A stretch of 64,000 nucleotides of DNA, taken from positions 186,001-250,000 of the forward strand of contig NZ_PXXX01000013.1 in assembly GCF_003367505.1 (NCBI RefSeq), written 5' to 3'. The notes under the pieces were generated by a model. That model did no database searches and was not told the origin of the DNA. It saw only the letters and a list, made by a program, of their open reading frames with translations. Below are positions 7,866-14,754 of this stretch, in pieces. Source of the stretch: Lysinibacillus capsici. GTDB lineage: Bacteria; Bacillota; Bacilli; Bacillales_A; Planococcaceae. The position numbers and the translations under genes are program-made. Each line of letters opens with the position of its first letter. Within the stretch, counting starts at the first letter, position 1.

Positions 7866-8441
7866 TTAAAATATGTATCGTATCATTTCATGTATGTTAC
7901 AGTATGGGTTGTCACGGCTCTCTGTCTCTCGAAGTGCCATCATATCTGTGCAATTTTTAATCGCTAACTCATGTCGTAATGCAATGGGGGCTATGAGGGA
8001 TTCATCAGCCTTATGCCGGAAATAACGACTCACACCAAGATGCTGTTCCATTTTGTCATTAAGGACAGCACGAGGGTACTTTTCTGTACTATCAACTTCC
8101 TCAAAATGCAAGAGTAACCACAATTCAAATGCTTCATTTGTATAGGCAATATGAATATTTTTTTCCTCACAAAATTGATTTACTTCCTCTAGTTGCTTTT
8201 CGGTTAGATCATCCTTATCAAAAACAATCCAAACTTCATCAAAGTATTGGTAGCTGGAATCTCGATAAGCATGTTGGGCAAGCTTAATCGCTGAACGTTT
8301 AACGTTTTTTATTTTGACGCTAACCATCTTAGAGCGCTTTAAAATACGCATTTGTTCAAAATAGATGCGTTCTGTTTCACCTTCACAATAAATTAAAATA
8401 GTTTTACGCAGTGTTCGGCTCCCTTGTTGACGTACTCTCAC
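7866..8441 (-). CDS. RloB-like protein, TOPRIM-type putative nuclease partner
   Basis: This 191-aa protein has the layout of RloB-family proteins (Pfam RloB; AbiLii in the AbiL abortive-infection system). Acidic TOPRIM-like motifs are visible: CEGETE at residues 19-24 and VFDKDD at 73-78, followed by EAFELWLLLHFE near 103-114. These are the expected metal-binding residues of a nuclease-like fold. The GTG start overlaps the ATPase stop by 4 nt (GTGA) and has GGAGG 10 nt upstream, so the two are translationally coupled. By family knowledge, RloB proteins pair with ABC-type ATPases in phage defence. Defence function here is inferred. Confidence 0.75.
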   Translation of the reverse strand: MRVRQQGSRTLRKTILIYCEGETERIYFEQMRILKRSKMVSVKIKNVKRSAIKLAQHAYRDSSYQYFDEVWIVFDKDDLTEKQLEEVNQFCEEKNIHIAYTNEAFELWLLLHFEEVDSTEKYPRAVLNDKMEQHLGVSRYFRHKADESLIAPIALRHELAIKNCTDMMALRETESRDNPYCNIHEMIRYIF

Positions 8442-9715
8442 TGCTCAGATACCTCCGCTTCTTCTAAGTATTGTTCAGATAAATACTCATTAATGACAGG
8501 CGTTGCACCAAATTCCCCTTTCATATAGCGTTTCGCATAAGAAAGATCTCCACGTTTCCTTTGTAAATCTGCAAAATCAAATAAGGAGTATAGTTCCGAT
8601 TCATTTTTAAAGCTTTTATTAACAAACCAAATTTGATCGGCGCGTAGTGGCTGATCAAGTAATTCTATTTCATGACTTGTCACGACAAATTGATTACTGC
8701 TATTGCGTTTGCTATTCATAATAGCCATTAAAAACTCACAAATCGATACATGGAAGGCTGTGTCGAATTCGTCTATAAAAATGGTTTTTCCTTTATTATA
8801 AGCATCCACCATCACACAGGCTAAATGTAGCATTCGCACTGTGCCCTTAGAATCCATTGTCCAATTAATTGTTTTTGTCCCTATCGGTGCACCTGCTTCA
8901 TCAAATGATAAATAATGTAGATCAATATCTACTTCTTGAATCACCTCAGGCGAATCAAACTCATAGCCAATTGTATTTTTCTCTCTGCGTTCCACACGTC
9001 TAGCCGTGACATCTTGAATGGAGAGGTCTGCAATTTTTAGCAGTTTGATCACTTCCTTTTTAAAGGGCTCCTCTTCAAGTTTACGAATAAGAGGATGACT
9101 TGATAACCGATTTGCTTCATCTAGGAAAAGAATTTTATGTAAAAACCAATCGAATATCTTTAAAGCGTCTGGATCATTAAAAACATGTAATACGGATAGA
9201 AAGGCTGTATTATTACGTGTATATTTTGTCAATTCCTGTGAAGCTGTTTGAAATGTCTCATAAGAATATTCTGTACCATCCCATTGTCTGACAAATAGTT
9301 CTTCCTTCAGTGACTTGTTCGTTTTCACAAGACGTTCATAAAGAACTTGAGAAGCATTATACTGTATTTCATAATCATATAAAGCTCCGTCCAAAAAAAG
9401 CGATATCATAAACTCTGTTGGTTTGTCTTGCTGACTTCCTAACTTAAACGGTTGATAGGGTAGACGTAACTGCTTTACATTATTTAAGTTTTCAAAATTA
9501 AAAAGCAAGGAACGTAATACTTTAATAGCCGTAAACAGATTAGATTTTCCGCTTCCATTTGGACCAAAAATAAATGCGCTTTTTACAAGACGAAGTGTAT
9601 CAAACTGAATTGTATGGGTATCCTTCCATTTTCGTAGGCGACTTCCAGCTACCATTGAAAACAACGTATCATCTTTATAACTTAAGCAATTCTTTACTCT
9701 AAAATCTACAAGCAT
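8438..9715 (-). CDS. AAA/ABC-type ATPase paired with RloB (RloA/AbiLi-like)
   Basis: This 425-aa SMC/OLD-like ATPase starts MLVDFRVKNCLSYKD, the usual opening of AAA_15/AAA_21 proteins. Walker A GPNGSGKS is at residues 51-58, and Walker B with the catalytic acid (TIFIDEFDTA) is near residue 320, followed by the H-loop FVVTSHE. The ATG at 9715 is 7 nt after GGAGG. It forms an isolated two-gene operon with the RloB-like gene, with terminators on both sides and its own TATAAT upstream. It likely senses infection and activates the partner, as proposed for PARIS and AbiL. That role is inferred, not shown. Confidence 0.75.
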   Translation of the reverse strand: MLVDFRVKNCLSYKDDTLFSMVAGSRLRKWKDTHTIQFDTLRLVKSAFIFGPNGSGKSNLFTAIKVLRSLLFNFENLNNVKQLRLPYQPFKLGSQQDKPTEFMISLFLDGALYDYEIQYNASQVLYERLVKTNKSLKEELFVRQWDGTEYSYETFQTASQELTKYTRNNTAFLSVLHVFNDPDALKIFDWFLHKILFLDEANRLSSHPLIRKLEEEPFKKEVIKLLKIADLSIQDVTARRVERREKNTIGYEFDSPEVIQEVDIDLHYLSFDEAGAPIGTKTINWTMDSKGTVRMLHLACVMVDAYNKGKTIFIDEFDTAFHVSICEFLMAIMNSKRNSSNQFVVTSHEIELLDQPLRADQIWFVNKSFKNESELYSLFDFADLQRKRGDLSYAKRYMKGEFGATPVINEYLSEQYLEEAEVSEQ

Positions 9716-9753
9716 ATGTAAGCCTCCGTCCACAACCATTTCTTTAATGAATT

Positions 9754-9759
9754 ATTATA
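9754..9759 (-). promoter_or_regulatory. -10 element of ATPase/RloB operon
   Basis: A TATAAT preceded by TATAG lies 40 nt upstream of the ATPase start. No good -35 hexamer is seen at 16-18 nt, so only the -10 is called. Confidence 0.4.
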
Positions 9760-9771
9760 CTATAGACATAG

Positions 9772-9806
9772 AAAAAGACATATTACTCAATGTAATATGT
9801 CTTTTT
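9772..9806. terminator. Bidirectional terminator between epimerase and ATPase/RloB operon
   Basis: AAAAAGACATATTAC pairs with GTAATATGTCTTTTT, giving T-runs on both strands. It lies directly after the epimerase stop. Confidence 0.8.
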
Positions 9807-9809
9807 AAT

Positions 9810-10751
9810 TTATCCACTTTTTTGTTGAATTTCTGCTAATGATTCATTTTGTAGCGCATGCAATGTACGTTCAATGCCTTCTGCAAAAGAAATTTTAGGC
9901 TTCCAACCAATTGCATTGGCTAATTTATCATTATTTAAAAATGAATGCTCAATATCTCCTTCTCGTGATGGGGCATATTGAATTTCAAGTGGATGGTTTA
10001 AGTGTTGGAGCAGTAAGATGACCTGGTGAATTGACCAAGCCTCATTAGTGGATACATTATACGTGCCTTGTAAACGTGCAGATACACCTGCGTAAATAGC
10101 ATCAGCAATATCGTCTACATAAATAAAATCACGTGTTTGTTCACCATCACCATAAATTGTAAATGGTTTACCTGCCATACTGCTTTTTAACATACTTGGA
10201 ATCACAGCTGCTTCACCTTGCATTTGCTGTCTTGGCCCGAAAACATTGGCAAATCTATAGATAAGAACGGGCAAACGATAATCTTTTTGCCATTTCTCAC
10301 AGTAGGTTTCGCCAATGCTCTTGTTTAATCCGTACATAGATATTGGTTCACAGACATCTGATTCCTCTAATGGAGGATAGTGACTATCCCCGTAAACAGC
10401 TGCTGAGGAGGCAAAGACAAAGTGCTGTACCTTATACTTGGATGATAAAAAAAGCATTTGGCTAAGCCCAACTATATTTGTCAAAATATCCTTTACTGGC
10501 TCCTGGATAGATTGCTGCACGCTCGTTTGCGCTGCACAATGGACGACCACATCAAAGTTTATTTCCTTAAAGAGATGCTCGCAAACCTCATCCTCAACAT
10601 TTAAAAGATAGGATTTATGCTCGAAGTCAACATTCCGTAAATGCCCCGTACTTAAATTATCAATAATATAAACCGTTGCACCTTCTTCAAAAAAGCGCCT
10701 ACCTACTGCACTGCCAATAAAACCATAGCCACCTGTCACTAATACATTCAT
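9810..10751 (-). CDS. NAD-dependent epimerase/dehydratase (UDP-glucose 4-epimerase-like)
   Basis: This extended short-chain dehydrogenase of 313 aa has the NAD-binding motif TGGYGFIGS at residues 6-14, the catalytic serine segment FASSAAVYGD, and the active-site tyrosine-lysine in MYGLNKSIGE. It most resembles GalE-like enzymes that interconvert UDP-glucose/UDP-galactose or UDP-GlcNAc/UDP-GalNAc for surface polysaccharide. The gene is alone, with its own terminator and no glycosyltransferases nearby, so the substrate is not known. The start ATG at 10751 follows GGGGGCGATAGG. Confidence 0.85.
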   Translation of the reverse strand: MNVLVTGGYGFIGSAVGRRFFEEGATVYIIDNLSTGHLRNVDFEHKSYLLNVEDEVCEHLFKEINFDVVVHCAAQTSVQQSIQEPVKDILTNIVGLSQMLFLSSKYKVQHFVFASSAAVYGDSHYPPLEESDVCEPISMYGLNKSIGETYCEKWQKDYRLPVLIYRFANVFGPRQQMQGEAAVIPSMLKSSMAGKPFTIYGDGEQTRDFIYVDDIADAIYAGVSARLQGTYNVSTNEAWSIHQVILLLQHLNHPLEIQYAPSREGDIEHSFLNNDKLANAIGWKPKISFAEGIERTLHALQNESLAEIQQKSG

Positions 10752-10894
10752 CCTATCGCCCCCAAAAACAATATGATGATTTATATGCAGTAATTACTAA
10801 AAATATGCAAGAAACTTATTTACTGGAAAATTTTCTCAAATTCTTTTTACTAGATTTCTTCATTCACAAGTATCTATTTTGAGCTATATAAAAA

Positions 10895-10922
10895 GCATGT
10901 TTGAAGATTACTTCAAACATGC
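10895..10922 (-). terminator. Terminator of yceI gene
   Basis: GCATGTTTGAAG pairs with CTTCAAACATGC (12 bp, 4-nt loop). The minus strand continues with TTTTTATAT. Confidence 0.85.
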
Positions 10923-10937
10923 CCTAGCTATCTATTT

Positions 10938-11465
10938 TTAAGCTGGATTAATTTCTAATTCAACCGTTACTTTAATATCTTTCCCAACAAGGACCCCACC
11001 AGTTTCTAATGCCGCATTCCAAGTTAGACCAAAGTCTTCACGATTAATTGTTGTTTCAGCTTCAAAGCCGTATACTTCTTGACCCCATGGATTTGTGCCT
11101 TTTCCATTAAATTCTGTATCAAATGTTACTGATTTTGTAACGTCTTTGATTGTTAAATCACCAGTTACTGCATATTCATCGCCTGCTTTTTTAGCAATAT
11201 TTGTAGATTTAAACGTAATCGTTGGATATTTTTCGGCATCAAAGAAATCTGCTGCTTTTAAATGATTATCGCGATCTTCGCTACGTGTATTAATACTTGC
11301 TGGATCGATTGTAAAACTAATGTTAGCAGTTGTTAAATCTGCAAGATCTGCTGCCTCAATATCAGCTGAGTAACTGTCAAATACACCCTTAACTTTTGAT
11401 ACCATCATGTGTTTTACTTGAAAGTTAATTGCTGAGTGTCCTAAATCAATGTTCCATTTTGCCAT
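10938..11465 (-). CDS. yceI: YceI-family lipid-binding protein (cytoplasmic form)
   Basis: This 175-aa YceI-domain protein starts AKWNIDLGHSAINFQVKHMM and contains the conserved YPTITFKST, TGDLTIKDVTK and NREDFGLTWN blocks of the beta-barrel that binds polyisoprenoid molecules. It lacks a signal peptide, unlike Gram-negative YceI. The ATG at 11465 follows GGAGG by 8 nt. Its exact role is unknown in Firmicutes. The upstream region carries three operator-like sites (see 11492-11509, 11618-11630, 11654-11666) of types linked to quinone and electrophile sensing, suggesting induction by such compounds. Confidence 0.9.
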   Translation of the reverse strand: MAKWNIDLGHSAINFQVKHMMVSKVKGVFDSYSADIEAADLADLTTANISFTIDPASINTRSEDRDNHLKAADFFDAEKYPTITFKSTNIAKKAGDEYAVTGDLTIKDVTKSVTFDTEFNGKGTNPWGQEVYGFEAETTINREDFGLTWNAALETGGVLVGKDIKVTVELEINPA

Positions 11466-11491
11466 TATAAATTCCTCCAATTGGTTGATTT

Positions 11492-11509
11492 TATCTCGAT
11501 TTCGAGATA
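11492..11509. promoter_or_regulatory. MhqR-like operator palindrome in yceI leader
   Basis: TATCTCGATTTCGAGATA is an inverted repeat that matches, except for one centre base, the MhqR box TATCTCGAATTCGAGATA as I remember it from B. subtilis quinone-responsive genes. It sits 26 nt upstream of the yceI start. Assignment is by motif recall. Confidence 0.65.
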
Positions 11510-11617
11510 TATTTTAAAATATGAAGCAACTACATCTTTTATGTTACCCAAAATTGGATAGGATAAACATTTGTAGTTACTTATGTGTTTACATCTTAGC
11601 TTATGAAAAGTTTTTAA

Positions 11618-11666
11618 TTACTTTCTGTAACCTACTATATATTAATAATTTAGTTACGTCAAGTAA
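11618..11666 (-). promoter_or_regulatory. yceI promoter flanked by two TTAC-N5-GTAA operators
   Basis: On the minus strand TTGACG (11662-11657), a 17-nt spacer and TATAGT (11639-11634) form a good SigA promoter. One TTAC-N5-GTAA palindrome (11654-11666) overlaps the -35 and a second (11618-11630) lies just downstream of the -10. The two sites are themselves inverted copies in an extended repeat with 21-nt arms (11611-11631 and 11653-11673). The layout suits a repressor, and the motif resembles those of HxlR-type (YodB/CatR) regulators. Confidence 0.65.
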
Positions 11667-11735
11667 TTAAAAATAAATTTTTAAAACATAAAAAAAGTCG
11701 AGTCATCGGTACATCCCTCTCTATATAATAAAAAG

Positions 11736-11760
11736 AATATCACCAATATTTGGTGATATT
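11736..11760 (-). terminator. Terminator of YtaF-like gene
   Basis: AATATCACCAA pairs with TTGGTGATATT around a 3-nt centre; the minus strand then reads CTTTTTATT. It lies 16 nt beyond the stop. Confidence 0.75.
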
Positions 11761-11776
11761 TAGCCGCAGCAATATA

Positions 11777-12349
11777 TTATTTTGCAAAAACCTCAAAAAT
11801 ACCAATCATGATAAGTAGCCATCCTGAGATTGCTGTAGAATGCTTGCCAATAAACGTTTTTGCTAGTAAAGAGCCACATCTACTTCCTACTCCAACTGTG
11901 ATAAAGGAAAATACGCCGATGGAAATGACTGTCCAAAGGGCTGAGATGCCATTTGCGCCTATTGCAATCCCTCCTGCTAAACAGTTTGCTGACAAGACAA
12001 AGCCAAGTGCCATTGCTTCTCTTGTTGAGATTACTAGATTTTTATCTTCATCAAATAATTCGGGATTTCCTGCTATCCGCTGATTAGAAAAATTATTGGA
12101 CATCAAAGTCCATATACCAATCACACACAGTAGTAAACTCCCTAGTAAATTGGCAGTATGCGGTGAAATATACTCAACAACTGTGCTACCAGCTGTTACT
12201 GCGACATATGTGACAATCATTGACATAACAGCAATCACAGCATTTGATAAAATTGGAATTTTAACTTGTTTAACTCCATAGGCTAGACCAATCCCCAAGT
12301 TATCTAAATTCGCAGCGATTCCTATTAGAATAATTGTAATCCAATGCAT
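11777..12349 (-). CDS. ytaF: YtaF/MntP-family membrane protein
   Basis: This 190-aa integral membrane protein has about six hydrophobic segments in two repeated halves, each with a charged/polar motif: ANLDNLGIGLAYG near residue 13 and SANCLAGGIAIGAN near residue 116. That is the pattern of the MntP manganese exporter family and of the sporulation membrane protein YtaF, which it matches better in length and in the AANLDN start. The ATG at 12349 follows GGAGG by 6 nt. Metal transport is inferred from the family; neighbours give no further clue. Confidence 0.75.
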   Translation of the reverse strand: MHWITIILIGIAANLDNLGIGLAYGVKQVKIPILSNAVIAVMSMIVTYVAVTAGSTVVEYISPHTANLLGSLLLCVIGIWTLMSNNFSNQRIAGNPELFDEDKNLVISTREAMALGFVLSANCLAGGIAIGANGISALWTVISIGVFSFITVGVGSRCGSLLAKTFIGKHSTAISGWLLIMIGIFEVFAK

Positions 12350-12477
12350 ACTAAGCCTCCTCAAATCTCCGTCTCCATTTTCACCTATCGTATGACAACA
12401 ATAAAAAAATTAATGGGCTCAAATAAGTTAGTTGATTATGTTTCATCTTTTTAGCACGGTGTGACTAAACCATCAAT

Positions 12478-12520
12478 TTGACAAAAGTAACAACTTGTTT
12501 ATAAAATTAAGTTGTTACTT
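12478..12520 (+). promoter_or_regulatory. Promoter with embedded 12-bp operator for betaine-binding lipoprotein gene
   Basis: TTGACA (12478-12483), a 16-nt spacer and TATAAA (12500-12505) form the promoter. A perfect inverted repeat has one arm, AAGTAACAACTT (12485-12496), in the spacer and the other, AAGTTGTTACTT (12509-12520), just after the -10. This is a classic repressor layout. The regulator is unknown; GbsR- or MarR-type repressors control such genes in Bacillus. Confidence 0.65.
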
Positions 12521-12568
12521 GTTAATATTTTTATTTTTATGTAAGAAATAATAGAAAGGAGATGTAAT

Positions 12569-13444
12569 ATGAAACTCATCAAGTTATTGAAAATAGGAAT
12601 AGCATTTATATGCCTTATTGTGTTAACTGCATGTGGTTCAGAAAATGAGGACACAAAGAATACTGATAAAGGTGAAATCAATTTAGCATATGTTGAATGG
12701 GATACTGAAGTTGCATCTACACATGTAGTAGGACAAGTACTAGAAGATTTAGGATATAAGGTAACACTGACACCTTTAGACAATGGGATCATGTGGGAAG
12801 CACTTGCAAACGGAGAGGTCGATGGTATGGTATCTGCTTGGTTGCCACAAACACATGCTCCACAAGTAGAAAAATACAACAATAAGATAGAGAACTTAGG
12901 AGAAAACCTAACTGGTGCTAAGATTGGTTTGGTTGTACCAAGTTATATGGATGTCGATTCTATTGAAGATTTAACAAACCAAGCTAATCAAACCATTACA
13001 GGCATTGAACCAGGAGCTAATATGATGGCTACGACAGAAAATGCCTATAAGGAATATAAGAATCTGGAAGGTTGGAATGTATTGACCTCGTCTGCTGGTG
13101 CAATGACCGCAGCCCTCAGTCAAGCTATCTCTAATAATGAAGAAATCATCATCACAGGCTGGTCACCACACTGGATCTTTAATGCCTATGATTTAAAGTA
13201 CTTAGATGACCCCAAAGGTTTATATGGAGACGAAGAATATATTGGCACTTTTGCGCGGAATGGTTTAAAAGAGGATGCCCCTGAAGCCTATAGCGTCCTT
13301 GACCGTTTCAACTGGAGTGCTGAAGATATAGAAAGTGTTATGTTTGATATAATGGAAGGCATGAGTGCCACAGATGCTGCGAAAAAATGGATTGCCAATA
13401 ATCAAGATAAAGTAGCCGAATGGACGAAAGATGTACAAGCATAA
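12569..13444 (+). CDS. Glycine betaine/choline-type ABC substrate-binding lipoprotein (OpuAC family)
   Basis: This 291-aa extracellular lipoprotein has a signal peptide with lipobox LTAC (Cys about residue 22). The mature part has two OpuAC-type lobes, seen in NLAYVEWDTEVASTHVVGQVLE, then SAWLPQTHAP and ITGWSPHWIF, which supply the tryptophans that cage quaternary ammonium head groups. Such proteins deliver glycine betaine or proline betaine to an ABC importer for osmoprotection. No ATPase or permease gene is next to it, so it must work with a transporter encoded elsewhere. AAAGGAGATGTAAT precedes the ATG. A 12-bp operator overlaps the promoter. Confidence 0.88.
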   Translation: MKLIKLLKIGIAFICLIVLTACGSENEDTKNTDKGEINLAYVEWDTEVASTHVVGQVLEDLGYKVTLTPLDNGIMWEALANGEVDGMVSAWLPQTHAPQVEKYNNKIENLGENLTGAKIGLVVPSYMDVDSIEDLTNQANQTITGIEPGANMMATTENAYKEYKNLEGWNVLTSSAGAMTAALSQAISNNEEIIITGWSPHWIFNAYDLKYLDDPKGLYGDEEYIGTFARNGLKEDAPEAYSVLDRFNWSAEDIESVMFDIMEGMSATDAAKKWIANNQDKVAEWTKDVQA

Positions 13445-13487
13445 AAAGAGAACCCATTTACTACTCATTAGTAAATAGATTCAGACT

Positions 13488-13531
13488 GTAGACGGCTCAT
13501 TCTATAATAGAATGAGCCGTCTACAATTTTT
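13488..13531 (+). terminator. Strong terminator after betaine-binding lipoprotein gene
   Basis: A 17-bp perfect stem (13488-13504 with 13508-13524) with a 3-nt loop is followed by AATTTTTAA. Confidence 0.9.
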
Positions 13532-13651
13532 AACGTTCCCAAAAATGAGGGGGGTTTCAGGAGCGTAATCATGAACTAGCAAACTTCTGGAGAAAAGTAG
13601 CTAAAGTTCATCCTCTCTACACTGTATTGTAGAACAAGGAATATTCTTTAT
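13525..13651 (-). ncRNA. Putative Fur-regulated small RNA
   Basis: A minus-strand transcript from the Fur-box promoter (start about 13651) would run about 125 nt into the hairpin at 13488-13524, with no convincing reading frame. It holds a 41-nt stem-loop (13571-13611, outer pairs ATGAACT/AGTTCAT) and an exposed CCCCCC run (13554-13549). C-rich loops are a hallmark of the Fur-controlled FsrA RNA of Bacillus. Homology to FsrA is not claimed. The terminator lacks a T-run on this strand, which weakens the call. Confidence 0.35.
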
Positions 13652-13653
13652 AT

Positions 13654-13686
13654 GATAATGATAATCATTATCATATTGATTGTCAA
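13654..13686 (-). promoter_or_regulatory. Perfect Fur box over an orphan promoter
   Basis: GATAATGATAATCATTATC (13654-13672) is the 19-bp Fur consensus. On the minus strand TTGACA (13686-13681), 17 nt and TATCAT (13663-13658) overlap it. On the plus strand TTGTAG (13627-13632), 18 nt and TATGAT (13651-13656) also fit. No intact gene follows on either side. The rest of 13687-13918 holds only a 34-codon frame that vaguely resembles the start of a FecCD permease. Confidence 0.8.
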
Positions 13687-13918
13687 CATTAATAAAAATG
13701 ATTTTTTCATTTATCAGTAGCCGTCTTCCACTGTTAAGTAAACAAAACGTTGCTGGCATCTTGCTTTTCTTTGTGCAATCGCTTTCCGCTACCGTGTGCT
13801 GAACCTCTACAGTAGATTTTTACGACCAATATCATGAGTGCATTATATACAGAGAGACGACCCTAGAAAAGGGAATCACCCTCTCATGCCAAAAGCTTCT
13901 GCAAAGGGAATTTAAAAT

Positions 13919-13957
13919 AGGAAGCTTCTACCAGTAAGATACTGGAAGCAGCTTCCT
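13919..13957 (-). terminator. Hairpin after nuclease gene
   Basis: AGGAAGCT pairs with AGCTTCCT, with an inner CCAGT/ACTGG stem. The minus strand then reads ATTTTAAATT. It lies about 45 nt beyond the nuclease stop. Confidence 0.55.
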
Positions 13958-14000
13958 AGCTAAAATTAAACTTAAAAGCGTATAGTAATGGATTTATAGA

Positions 14001-14621
14001 TTATTGAACTACTTCAGGGTGAAAACCATCTTTTTGGAAGTAATCCTCATGTGACCAAATATTTAATTTTGCATCCTGAGCTTTTTGTTGAATAGCTCTA
14101 AATGCATCTTCAAATGTATTGTTTGGTTTATGAATATAACGTACAACTGCAAGCCCTTCGTTTAATAAAGATTCCTGCAATAAGACATTATCTACAAACA
14201 CGTAGGCTAGAAGGCGATCATAATTGTCTGTTTCTGGTCCAACATCATAGACCGCTTCAATTTTCTTAGCCTTTTCCAATAAATTGATCGTATACTCTTT
14301 TGCTTCTTCCGCATATGGCTGAGCGCCACCTTTATTGTAATTCATTTCAGGAGTATCCACCATTAATAGACGAATTTTTCGTTTCTCATCATTAATTGTC
14401 GCCTGAATCGTATCCCCATCATATGCTTTAATATAGTCTATCTCAAAGCGTTTATTACCTGTTTTTCCTTCCACTTGTTCAATGGTAATAGTACCTTGCT
14501 GATCTGTAACTGATTTAGTACTTTGATCTTCCGCAGGTGATCTGCCAAATATCATGTACAATGCTACAGCCAAAATAATCGTACCACTTGTTATTAATGT
14601 TTTTATATCTTGCATTTTCAT
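14001..14621 (-). CDS. Membrane-anchored or secreted thermonuclease-family protein (SNase domain)
   Basis: This 206-aa protein has an N-terminal hydrophobic segment (residues 8-24, LITSGTIILAVALYMIF), so it is exported or anchored. The staphylococcal-nuclease domain follows: AYDGDTIQA, the Arg in KIRLLMVDTPE with its metal-binding Asp and catalytic Glu, and the second Arg in NYDRLLAYVFVD. These residues fit a calcium-dependent nuclease that cuts DNA and RNA outside the cell, like YncB. The ATG at 14621 follows GAGGGG by 8 nt; the ATG at 14615 is also possible. It is monocistronic. Confidence 0.88.
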   Translation of the reverse strand: MKMQDIKTLITSGTIILAVALYMIFGRSPAEDQSTKSVTDQQGTITIEQVEGKTGNKRFEIDYIKAYDGDTIQATINDEKRKIRLLMVDTPEMNYNKGGAQPYAEEAKEYTINLLEKAKKIEAVYDVGPETDNYDRLLAYVFVDNVLLQESLLNEGLAVVRYIHKPNNTFEDAFRAIQQKAQDAKLNIWSHEDYFQKDGFHPEVVQ

Positions 14622-14754
14622 GTAGTAGGCCCCTCACAACTAATCATCATTGCTTATACTTACGATTCGTATAAGTTGTGCACCTCATCATCAGAAAGAC
14701 AACAAGTTTCACGATGTTTCTATTGTAAAATATCAAGCTACTACATTCAAGCTA

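Noticed and set aside
7740-9810. Mobile-element ends around the ATPase/RloB operon
   Set aside because: No transposase, integrase, tRNA, or direct repeats long enough to be convincing were seen at the flanks.
13698-13802. 34-codon frame resembling the start of a FecCD permease
   Set aside because: No ribosome site and an early stop; the resemblance is from memory only. Mentioned as an alternative explanation for the Fur box.
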